Origin: Pholiota molesta
Lineage: Eukaryota > Basidiomycota > Agaricomycetes > Agaricales > Strophariaceae
Length of the DNA stretch: 64,000 nucleotides
Assembly: GCA_014925825.1 (NCBI GenBank)
Contig: JACGCK010000090.1
Span: forward strand, 62,001-126,000
Direction: 5' to 3'
The position numbers were made by a program, and so were the translations under genes. Below are positions 48,669 through 59,731 of the stretch, one piece after another; positions within the stretch are counted from its first letter, which is position 1; each line of letters opens with the position of its first letter. The notes beneath the pieces were generated by a model. It was not told where the DNA came from. It saw only the letters and a program-made list of their open reading frames with translations, and made no database searches.

Positions 48669-51600
48669 CTACACCGCCTTCCAGGCGACAAAGACACGCA
48701 GCGCGCGGCTGAGCATGTGCTGCGGCAGCACTTGCGATGGTGCATTCGACACCATTGATGCCGACTCAACAACACCGAGGTTAGAAGCTGTCTCAGGGAG
48801 TATGCGGCCTCCCGATGGTGCCGCGAGGGTCACTACTGAGCTGCCATCATCTACCGACATCCTTATTGAGGGCGTTGGCGCCAGCGTCGATGCTTCTGGG
48901 TCGCTGGTCGAACTTATACTTTCGCTGATGTCATGCGAGAGGGTGGAAACATCAGACGGGGTAGGACGACACCGGCCGGAGACGTTGAATTGGGCGAGCG
49001 ATGTTGGCTGTAGCGGGAGGTGTCCACAGCGGGTTTCAGCTTGTGCTCTTGTTCAAGCCATTCGTCATAGTCACTGCAGGCTTTATTGTAGGCCTTTCGA
49101 TCAACGAGTAGCGCGTTTTCAAAGGTATGCCAGTTGAATCGCCCTGCGAGTGCATGTCCCATACATGCCTTATCAAGCATGTCCCTAAGAAAGTAATGTT
49201 TATAAGTGCCACTTGCTACACCAGAAAAAACCACTGCTTACCATTCAAAATTGCACAGCAACCGGTCAAAATCTTCCCTTGTCATGTCCAAAATGATATT
49301 CCTTGTAACGTCCGTATCTGCCAGCACATCGACCCCCGCGGTATCCCAGGGCGCCGCCGATCCATTGAGCACCTCATCGCCGGCAGGGCCTGCCTGCAGC
49401 TCCTCCACCCACTCCCACATTGACTCGGAGCACGCAACAATTTCCTTCGCGCGCAGTGTCAATTGCATGTTCAACGTATTCAGGTCGACATGCAGCGTTG
49501 TGTTCGGCATGCGTGGCACGATGTGCGGAATAGTGGCATCCTTATCTGTCCAGTCTGGGGTTGGAATAGAGCCTTCTTCGAGGGTGAAAACGCGTATGAA
49601 CGTGCCCCATCGAAGCTGACGAAGGGAGATTGGCGGGCAACAAGTGAATCCCTTGAAAGATATTTTTCTTCCTTCCATTCCCCGTTCGAAGAATTTGAAT
49701 TGGCGGACTTGCCAGACTTAGTAGAGCGGGGCTTAGGCTTGGACCTAGGAATAACGGCATCACGCGCATCATCCGTATCAGACCCGATGGCCCAAAACAT
49801 GCAAGTTGGCGTTAGGCTCGTCTCGTCATCGGATGCCTCGATTTCTTTAGGCGGTGTCGGCGGGAAGGTATAGATAGAGGGGGATGGGTTCGAACACCTA
49901 TGAAATTTGCTATCAGAATGAAATTTCCCAGACTAATAAAATGAAAAACCGACCTGTAAAATGATACTCTAGATATGTTTGTAACAGAGAAACAGGCGCT
50001 GCATTCACGAAGCGGCCCTCCAACATGCCTTCCCAAATCGCCCCTAAGATCGTATGGTCTCTAGGATTCACCGGTCCTTTGGCCATAAGTGTAGTCAAAA
50101 ACGCAGACGGCCTCGTCTTCTGAGATCCCTGCATCGGGGCGTTGTTCTTCCTCGCCGCCGCCTCCTGCTTGCGGTGCTTTTTCATTGCCTCGGCCAGAGG
50201 ATCATGGTATGCAAGGTATCCCATCGAACCAAGCAGGGAGATGCTAGAGGAACCGTACATGAGGTCTGGATATGGGTCCTTCGATTTCGAAGGATGCAGG
50301 GAGGGTCGGTTAGTCGAGCGTGAATGTGGTGTGACCAATCCATCATGGGGTTGGGAAGATGATGAAGATACAGATGGCGATAGTCCAGGCGCAAATACAA
50401 GCTGGCTAGGGTGATGATGTCTACCGCCGCCCAAGAGTTTGAGATTGTTGTGTGTATCGTGACTAACACTAGGATGCCCACTGAGACTGCTGCCGCCGCG
50501 AGATGGAGAACCTGGTCTTGACAAGCCCATAACACTCAGTAGTGGCGCGTTGCGGCTCTTGGGCGTCAACGGTGCTTTTGGTTCACTGTGTTCGGAGACG
50601 TTTTCCAAACGCACTGTCTCTCTTCGCCATCGTGGACTGTTGTGCTAAAGCTTGTCCGTCTCTTGTCTGACGACATTGAATCTCGCCTCGTTGAGTCCCG
50701 TTGGGTCACAGAAGATATATCGTCTCGAACAAAGATTATGGGGTTTTCATCTTCATCGTCAACTTTTTTGCCAGGGAAGAACAAATCTTCTTCAATGATC
50801 TTTTGGAATAACGCCCATGAAAATAGCTCATCGTGATAAGCGGAGGATGAAACACACCTCAAGCCGACCGCCTGGCTTCATTACTCTCGCCACTTCCTCA
50901 AAGAAGGAATCCCACTGATGATAATTAATCAGCCACATTCTCGAATGAAGATTTTGCGAGCCACACCTTGTCCTCTGGAACACCTAGCGCAATCCGTTTG
51001 ATGTGCCTGCGAGCCCCAAGTCTTGCGTCAATAAACATTTCTACAAGCTAAACACAACATTGAAAACATACACAAAATCGAATTCCTCGTTCTGAAAAGG
51101 CAGCCCCTCCAAACTAGAAATAGGAAAACAGGCCATCTCAACTAACATCACTTGCAGAGTCAGAGAACAGCTACATACAAATTATGTTGCACCCATGTGA
51201 TCCTCGATGCCAAATCAGGAGAGCCGACGTTTTGTAGATCAGGGTGGAGAGACACAATGTCCAGGCCTATTCACCGAGGACCAGAATCAGATGTGAACCT
51301 CGGAATCTGAAGGAAATGGTACAAACGCACCAACAAAATGACATTCCTAAAGATGAAAAAACACTCAATTAGTAACTGCTTTGACCAATAAATTACTTGC
51401 GAATGGATGGAGGCGCGACTAACCTTCCAAGTTCTAGCGCAATGCAAGATCCACGTGCCAGTGCCTATGAAGAGTGGATGCGAGGAATTGGTCAGCTTCC
51501 ATTCATGGGCATGAAATACATGAGCTGCATCAGATCATGTTGTGAGGACATACCGCATCCAATTTCTAGTCTGTGCAAGATAATGAGTGTTAGTGATTGG

Positions 51601-52915
51601 AGCGATAGAAAGGAAAACGTACACATTGTGGGCGGTGTATCAAAGACGTGCCATGACAAGCTATCAGATATGTTCATCAGGAACAATGTGTCCCAGACAT
51701 CTCTGCAAAGGAAGGGAATAAAATCAGTCAAAGCTCTGATAAATGCCAACGAAGAATTGTGTATAGAATGGGAAAGGGCCCGATGGATAAGTTAACGCCC
51801 ACTATGCATCGATGTCGATGGCGTTGTGGCTCGACGTCGTGTGCTCTTTGAGCAACAGAATATACAAGCAGTCCCGAAAGATGTAGGAATAAAAACGTGC
51901 TTGCATCCCAGAATGTTGTGGAGTATGGCATCTGAAGCCAGATGCACACAAATGAATCTCGTAAGGCTGGTCATAAATAACTCCACTGGGAAGACAGGGA
52001 AGGAAAGTGCGCAATTCGCAAAACGTCTTTCCGCGCCGACAATACAAGCAACGGATTGATAAAAGTCGACCCGTATACAATACCCAAATGGAACCCCAAT
52101 GGAGAATAAGAACAGAACAGATAAAAATGAAGATTTGCAAAGCGAACGGAAAGACGACACGGAGAAAGAAAAAAAGAAAGAGCAGGAGGAAGACGTACAG
52201 ATCAATGACATCCCTCTCATACGACCTAGGATATGGCACAATCTCCTTCGGATACACATGGTACTTCTTGCCTGAACAGCGTCCGCCGCCCAGCACCGTG
52301 TGCCCCACGCCCTTGAGCTTGAACTGCGCCTCACGCGCACGGATGCTAGCCTTGAGTTCCTCAAGGATAGTACGATCCGCTGTGGAGAATCGATCGTCTG
52401 CAGCATCGTGATCCAAGGTGGCCTTGGCTTTCTGCTTCAACTTGGGTATGGATGCCGCTGCAGCGGATTCGGGGTGCGGGCCCGGATAGGCAGCCGCATC
52501 CGCTGGTGGTATCATGTCGGACGAAGAAACACCCTGCTCATACAAATAAGGAACGATAAGCACATGTACTGGGGCCTATCGCATGACCCAGATCAAATTG
52601 GAGGAATGGACATACCGCAACCACGCCCGACGTTGACAAGCGCGACAGCTTCGAGCTCTTCTTTGTGCTTCGAGCTGCTGTGCCTCCGCCCTCTATGGCG
52701 CTGGTGTTGCCACTGGCCATGGCCATAGCCTCGGCGCCACTAGCCCCCGTGCTCCTCCTTCGACGCAGCCCAAACTCTGCGAGAGCCTGTGCGACCCCGC
52801 CGGCTGCACCTGCACCCGATGTCGACTGGCGCGCGTTTGCCTGTGAATCCTGCGTCTGCTTGTGGGAAAGGGAGCCAGATGAATAGTGTAGTATCCGGAA
52901 GAGCGAGGCGGACAT
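48669..52915 (-). CDS. SAM-dependent methyltransferase domain protein
   Basis: Large Agaricomycete protein with a class I methyltransferase domain; substrate unknown. Start at 52915 (MSASLFRILHYSSGSLSHKQ). Order: Ser/Ala-rich N-terminus, exon from 52533 (GVSSSDMIPPADAAAYPGPH), KLKGVGHTVLGGGRCSGKKY, EIVPYPRSYERDVIDLDVWD, then SAM motif I ILEIGCGTGTWILHCARTWK built from three exons, HFVGLDIVSLHPDLQN, RITWVQHNFLEGLPFQNEEF, VHIKRIALGVPEDK, VARVMKPGGRLE, IIEEDLFFPGKK. A long low-complexity insert follows, then EWKEEKYLSRDSLVARQ, WTDKDATIPHIVPRMPNTTL and an end I place at LSRALRVFVAWKAV (48669). About ten introns. Frame slips needing one base lie near 50613-50618, 49879-49883 and 49557-49560, and the last 500 bp holds another; the C-terminus is uncertain. 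Confidence 0.75.
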
Positions 52916-53702
52916 CGTGCGGGATAGCGGTGTGGTCGTGTCCGTGAGCGGTATTGACGCGTAGATGTACACGGAGGTGTGCAGTGTTGGGTATCGATGG
53001 ATAAGGGTATCGATGGACGTGGTGGCGGCGTGTCGGTGGTGTGTATGGTAGATGGCGCGCGGACGGTGTGGTTGAGTATTATTGGAAATCGGAAGATATA
53101 TGCGGCAACAAATTGGGTATCCGTTAGCACGAGTTTATATCGATCATATGATACCAAACGCAGCTAAAACATCCCATTGAACGCCTCGAAGGGGGAAAAA
53201 GTGAACGCGCCCGCGTAATTCCAAAGGAATGAGAAGATACAGCAGGGAAAAGCCCCGCCATATCTTTCGCCAGCTCTCACTCCACGGCGCACGCGCGTAT
53301 AGCAATATAAATCCCTGTTCACCATCAAACCAACGTAACCCCTGGATGGATATCAAAGAACCAACAGAATAAAAGCACAGAAAAACCCAGTTGGGTTCTA
53401 GCACTGCAGTCCGGAAAGTCTGTTCAGATTCCAGAAAATGCACAACTTTCAGTGAGCAAGCTGCCGCAGCCAGCCACTACCCCTGTCGGCCACAAAATTC
53501 GAATAATTTGCAACGCGCCAATCGGTGGCAGGCATGGACGGCTATAAGTGACCGCCCTCCCACCGCCGCCCACCGCGTTAATCTTATCGCGTGGTGCGGC
53601 GCGAGTCTATAGTCTCGAGCGGAAGCAAAAACGCGCACGGGTAAAAAGCCTCGCCACACGAACACGTAACGCGCTTCGCCCAACGCCCGCCGCCAACAGG
53701 GC

Positions 53703-56700
53703 TCAGGCAAAGTGAACGCACCCAACTTGTGCCCACAGATAACGAAGAGGACAAGAAAAAGAACGCCGAACGAAAAAGGAAAATTGAAGGTCACTCACCC
53801 TCTTGCCCTTCCTTTCCTTTGCCATCTTCTCCACATCACTCTCCGCAGCACCCACCCGTGTAGGTACAGGGTGCAGTTCCCACGGCATCACCTCCGCAAG
53901 CTGTTCGAGCGTCATCGAGCCACGGGCCGCTCCAGCGCCTGTTGTCGTCGACGTGCCGGACACATACGAATGTGCATTCGATGCATACGACGCATGGGAC
54001 ACCGCCGACAATGGGCCATGCGCGCTTCCATTATAGTGCCCGCTGCTCGACGTGAACATCGCGGTGTTTGGCGTCGAGCCCTCGCCTAGTAATTCGTCCG
54101 ATAATTCCAGCTCCTGGACATCTGTTTGCGTAATGCCTTCTTCGCCGGTACTGGAACAGGAACCGACACGCCCAGTGGCGCGCGTTCGGCGTCGCTATTG
54201 GCGCTGATCCGCTCGACTTGCACGGGCAGCTCCGCTGCGGTCTCCCATGGCGTCACTTCCTCCGCGAGCCCTGTTGGGATCAGAGGGCGCGCTGGTATAC
54301 TACTGCTGCTCGTCGTGGCGCGGCTAGAGACGGGATTGGAATTGGGGCTGACAGTGACTTGGCCGTTGATGTCAGCGTTGGCCAGATACGAAAAGGATGA
54401 CTCCAGAGTCGCCGCGCGCTGTGTTACCGGCCCCGACACTAAAGGTGGTGAAGCGGGCATTTCCTGCATCTCCCATGGTGTCACATCCTCCACAGGTCCT
54501 GTCGACTTGTGCGTGTGGGTCGACTTCACCGAGCGCGCGTAGCCCGCCCCATTGCTGCTCGTGCTGGTAGTAGCGGTTATACTGGGAACGATGGTGCCAG
54601 GCATAGGTGTATTTGCGCCACTTCCGCCGTCATTCGATGCATCCGCACCCGCACGGCCGTCACTCAGCGCAGAGCTTTTTCTACCCCACCGCCTCCCCTC
54701 CTTGGCCTTCGCTGTCCTATCCCCTTGCTGGCTGTGCCGAGCCGAAGACGACGACCCAGGTGGCGGCGGTAGCGGCGGCGGGGGAGCGTGCAGCACAGGG
54801 GGTGCGGGGTACATCTCCCACGGCGTCACTTCCTCGACACTGCCCGTACTGGTCGTTCCAAAACCGCCCGGACTGTGCATGGCGCTCGATGCCCTGGAAC
54901 GCCCAGAGCGCACGCTCGGCGCTTTGCTGTTGTTGTTACTGTTGCTGTTATTGAGGCCAGTACCATTGGTCAAGGTCGTCGCTGTGGTGGTGGGCGTATT
55001 ACCGTAGGTCCCAGTGCCGCTCGTACTGTGGAAGCTCAATACCGAGCGCGACCGTTCCCTCTCCGTAAGCACTCGCACCTCACGCGTAACGCCATAGACC
55101 GTTTCTCCAGGCCCCGACTGCACCTCCCACGGCGTCACCTCCTCCACAGCGCCCGTACCCTCGCCCGTCCCATTTGATCGCACCGACTGCGCACCTGGAG
55201 TGGTGGGCGACGGCGCGGGCGCGAACGGTGCCGCGTCGACTGCCAGTGCTCGTGAGACTCCGTACGGTGCGGCTGGCAGGGCGTTGAGTGATGTTCGCGA
55301 TCGTCCTCCTTCCCGTTCAATTTCTGTGGAGCCATAAGTCGGGACCTGCACCTCCCACGGAGTGACTTCCTCCATAGGGCCCGTCGCCACACTTCCGCCC
55401 GCGCCCACAAGGGTAAATCCACCCGCGCCAAGGGCAGCAGACGATGCACGCGAGCGCACAGACGGCGTGGTGCGCATGCTCGGCGCAACGGGCGATAGCG
55501 TCGTTGAACGCGTCGTTGAGTGCGAGTCGGAACGTTCTTTCGTTTTTCTTGCCGTCGTATCGTGTTCAATTTTTCGTAGTCGGCTTGCTGGTGTCGGTAG
55601 CAGCGGCGAATTCGCCCGACGCACGTTCGCGTTCCTGTTCTTCAGCCAATGTCTGCACCTCCCACGGCGTCACTTCCTCTATTGGACCTGTGGCCCCTGG
55701 GCTTCTCCCACCCAACGCCATAGACGACCCCCGGGAGCGCACTGATGGCGCATGCGCTGATGCCTGCACCTCCCATGGCGTTACCTCTTCCACAGGGCCG
55801 GTCGCACCTATGCCCACAGCTGGCGCAGCTGAGGACGCGCGCGATCTAACCGACGGTGCACCTGTGCCTCCACTCCTAGTTCTTGTGCTGCCATCTGGTG
55901 CCTGCACCTCCCATGGCGTCACTTCCTCCACGGGCCCCGTCGCACCCGTACCTATCGCGGAGGATGACGCACGCGAACGCACAGAGAGCGCAGAACTCTT
56001 GATGCTGGCGCTAGTGGGGAAGTAGCTCCAGTGCCGTTGGAAGCGGCGACAAACCCGGTATTAGTGGTGTTCACATTAGAAACGCGCGCTCTGCCCAAGG
56101 CGAACTCCATAGGGCGCGAGACGCCGTATTCTCTGTCCTCTTCCTCGATCGCCGCCTCCGCTTCCCTTGCCTTCTCCCTCCCGCGCGCATCCTTCCCACC
56201 TTCCCTGCCATCCTCTTTCCCACCCAGCTCGCCCTCGACGACCTCGTGCACCTCCCACGGGGTGACTTCTGCCACCGGTCCCGTCGCTCCCACCCCACTC
56301 GACGCGCGCGACCGAAACGACTGCGCAACAGAGCTGGCACGAGTGCTAGTACTGGCGCTAGCAGGCTCGGAAGAAGACTGGAATTCCCATGGGGTCACAT
56401 CCTCTCTTTCGCTTTCTCTTTCCCCTGCTGCTGCTTGCCCGCCACGCTCTTTCTGCCGTGCCCCTGATCCCGTTCCTACTCCTACTCCTACTCCTAAACT
56501 TCTGTTCCCACTCATCCCTGCGGGCGAGATCGCCCCCTCAGTTGTCGCCGGCCGTGTGCGCTTGTGCGTAAAACGCATGTTGCTGTGCGAAACAGTCTTG
56601 CGCGGGCCATAGGCATGTGGAGGATGGTATGACGCGCGAGCCGATGAGGGTAAGGGTGGTAGTACCTTGTCACCGCTGGGCGAAGAAGGTGCGGACAGGA

Positions 56701-57694
56701 GGCTATGTTGTGGGGATGTGGATAACGGAGACGCTGTATGGGTAACATAGTGTTCAGTTGTCGTGGGCGATGCAGATACACCGGCAAAGGTCTTCCGGTT
56801 ATTGCTGGTCGTATTATAAATAAAAGAAAATCGGTATCAGCGTCAGTCCACAAACACCGGTGTACATAAACCAGAAAAAATAGGACAGGCAGAAGTAAAA
56901 ATAAAAATAATACAAAAGTGAAAACGGAAACGGATGAAGAGAACCACGTACATTTGAACCTGTAGGGGAGGCAGCTCCTGGAGCGGTGGTGCACCCTGCG
57001 CGATATAGTTATGGTATCCGTGGCCACGCCCAGTTTCCACACTCCCAAGCGTATATGCTGAATGCTGCTTCCTGAGCTGCTGTGTGGGGTGCGGGCTCGT
57101 CGGCACGCGAGCAGGTATAGTTGATGACTGGTTCTGCATCTGATTCTTAAGTGAGGCCGGGGACGAGAGCGGCGATGAAAAATGGGGATGCTGATATGTC
57201 TCTGACTGCACAAATGCCGCCGCCGTTGCTGAAGGGCTTCGAGACGATGACGCCGCACCGGGTGAGAATCGTAAACTCTCAGCTGAGGGCGCGCGCGCGA
57301 TGGGGCGCAACAACCATGGCTGCTGACTCGAATTTGCGTTTGCATTCAGTGGGGATGGTTCAGATGCCCACCGCTGCGATATGGGATTTTGATGTGGATT
57401 GGGATGGGGTCAGGGGTGCACCTGCTTGGGGCGCCCCCTGGCCCAGCGTCGCTGGCATCGTCATCGTCGAGGAAGCAGCTCCAGCTGGCGCATACAACGG
57501 GGTTGGTGATCGGGATGAAGACGCAGACACAGATATGGATGCGTGCAGCGAGAGCGACGATCCGTCGCGTCCGTCTGGACCGCGCGCGCGCGCGGGTCGA
57601 GGAGGTGCTGATGTGCGTCGCCTGCGTCGGCGTCGGCGTCGGCGTCACTGGGGCTGGAGAGGGGACGATGGCCTGTGTGGGCCGGAGAGGACAT
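53703..57694 (-). CDS. Disordered Ser/Gly/Thr-rich protein with eleven EEVTPWE motifs
   Basis: Unrecognised, about 1,250 residues, almost wholly low-complexity. Proposed start 57694 (MSSPAHTGHRPLSSPSDADA), one clear intron (about 56960-56804) joining LQELPPLQVQI to NNRKTFAGVSASPTTTEHY, then eleven copies of a Trp motif, consensus T-G-P-V-E-E-V-T-P-W-E-V-Q, between 56410 and 53868. Many copies are preceded by a basic Ser repeat (SVRSRASSA). The C-terminal part reads SMTLEQLAEVMPWELHPVPT, then KMAKERKGKR before a strong GTGAGT donor; the true last exon is unclear and 53703 is the in-frame stop. Conserved blocks change frame near 54155, 55570, 56014, 57367 and 57590, each explainable by one base. 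It may belong functionally, or even as one transcript, with the downstream methyltransferase. No enzyme domain seen. Confidence 0.6.
53868..56410 (-). repeat. Eleven dispersed copies of the EEVTPWE-type coding motif
   Basis: On the plus strand each copy appears as a variant of CACCTCCCACGGCGTCACTTCC. Approximate starts: 53875, 54238, 54469, 54812, 55120, 55349, 55656, 55764, 55904, 56248 and 56384. Protein variants: LAEVMPWELH, LAEEVTPWETA, GPVEDVTPWEMQ, GSVEEVTPWEMY, GAVEEVTPWEVQ, GPMEEVTPWEVQ, GPIEEVTPWEVQ, GPVEEVTPWEVQ (twice), GPVAEVTPWEVH, EREDVTPWEFQ. P-W-E is invariant. Spacing is irregular (about 100-400 bp), unlike a tandem satellite. Confidence 0.9.
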
Positions 57695-59731
57695 GGGCGT
57701 TGGGAGAGAGAGAAAGGGATTGACGGATGGGTCCTGTGCCGGCAAGTCCCTGCATCTCCTTTTTCTCAATTAACTCCCATTGCCTCCGCGCTATATCACA
57801 GGACGCCCATCATCATCCCTCTGCGCCACAATACGACCAGCGCATCTATATTTCTTCCTGCTCACCCTCCAAGCGCACTTAACAACCACTCCCCGCCACT
57901 CCTCGCCAGCGTGCACATTCAAATATAAGCCTACCCAGCCAAACCAATTCGCCATTGCCCAGCCAAAACCCCCAAAACACACGATCCGAACGGCGCTCGG
58001 CTAACCTATTAACACGCGTGCGCGCGTCTCAGATACGCATTGCGCAATCAGGATTCTGGAGGCATTGGGTGGGTATAGCGTGGGGAGTGGATCCCTCCTG
58101 ATGATGATGGTAATAATGATGTTGGTGATCGTCGGCGTCTTGCCCCCATCGATCATCCGTATCCAATCCGTATCCATCTATTATGCACTTACAAATTTGC
58201 ATAGGCCCAAGTAACAAGGTCCCCGGTCTGTTCGATTTTATTTTCTTCCAGGCATAAACTAGCATAAGCTACATATACTTGTCCTTACTCTGCATCTGAA
58301 CAGGCCTGAATCCAGCTTTCCCGACAGTGACACTTCAGTCTTCAGCCTAATCTCTCCGAATCTCGGCAGACTCCCGCGCACCTACGTCCGTTCCGCAGTA
58401 GCCTCCAACCTTGCGTGAGGACCCAAGAATCAGTCTTTCGATAAATACTCATCACTACTGTCACTGTCAGATGAATACTCTGAGTTTTAACGGCTCCGAA
58501 CCAGCGGGTGCCATGTGCTACCCTCATCGACATCACTCGCCCATCGCCGACTCGGATGTTGTCACTCGCTCTTTACCTCTGGAAAAGCCTCTGGACGTCT
58601 GCGTTTTTTCAGATATCAGTCGCAGATAAATATAAGTACACTCTGGCAGGCTCCACTTCTGATGCTACCCACCTAGGCTACAGAGACAGCGGCTAGCCTT
58701 TATCGCACTTGGAATCTATGGGAAACCTGGAATATGAAGGAAAGACGGCAACTCTGCAAATGTCCTCTGCAAATAAACCTTTCTGTGTACACACATACAT
58801 GTGCAACCAGATGCAACCCGACGCTCCCGGATTGTCCCAGTTCTGCAGCGCGATCTGTTAGCAGAAAGCGGGCAGGATGATATCGATAAATCCATGCGAG
58901 AGCTGCTTCATGATCTGGCCTCAGGCTTCAGTTAGGCTCTCTCTCTCTATACAGCTTACCTCGCAACGCCATAATGACGTTCCGTACATAGATCCCAATC
59001 TATCCCCTGATCATCCACAGGAGGGCTGCGCCGTGCGGCATCCGCCGGACGTGCTAATAGCTATCAGCTATACGCTGGTTACGCGTCTTGACTAGATATT
59101 CAACTTGAAACATCTAACCTACTCAAGAGTCCTTCGCCTGCCAGTATAAATCTCTGGGAAGTGCCTCCATCCATGTCCAAGTCTAATAAGACCATTCCGT
59201 TTCAAGCGCAAAAGAAACTTTACAAGTTCCAATCACTTGAAAAGATCATCACCAAACTCAACAAATGCATGGGTGTTTAACATAGAAAGAGATATGCACA
59301 CGCGCGCCGACGGGTACGACTGTACTGACGCTCGAATTTGATATGAGATTTGCAAGCGCTGAAGCCTGGTCGCGAGGATACATTTAGCGGAGAAAATGTT
59401 TGTCTCGACCTGTTCCGACCCTATGTACGAACTAAGCGCTGCGCCTACATGCTGTGAACAATATTAAAATCATTTGCGCAAAGCCGGAAGAATCGGAGAC
59501 GATTTTAAAAACGACGAGGTTCAAGTAATAAATGGATCTAAAAGCTAAATCCGACCTTTAAGCTGGATCACCATCACAATTCATTATTCTATATGTACAA
59601 ATCTTGATCAACCGTCTCATCTTCAAGAGCTATATTATTTTACATCAAGCGCCCACATTCACGACAGACTACGGCGGAACCGTCCAGAGCCCAGTGAAGA
59701 GCTGGAATAGATCTCTTCAGCAGCCAGACTG
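57695..59731. other. Intergenic region
   Basis: Upstream region of the motif-repeat gene (57695-58020, pyrimidine-rich on the minus strand) and about 1.7 kb downstream of the AAGAB-like gene. No supported gene. CTCTCTCTC near 58937 is the only simple repeat noted. Confidence 0.45.

Noticed and set aside
53144..53794. Minus-strand open frames between the motif-repeat gene and the methyltransferase gene
   Set aside because: Compositionally odd, no domain, and the region looks like 3' end plus promoter; a terminal exon could be here but none is convincing.
54126..56612. Long plus-strand open frames opposite the motif-repeat gene
   Set aside because: They are shadows: repeated CACCTCCCACGGCGTCAC is the complement of the EEVTPWE codons, so the opposite strand reads as repetitive SHGVTSS-type peptide without independent support.
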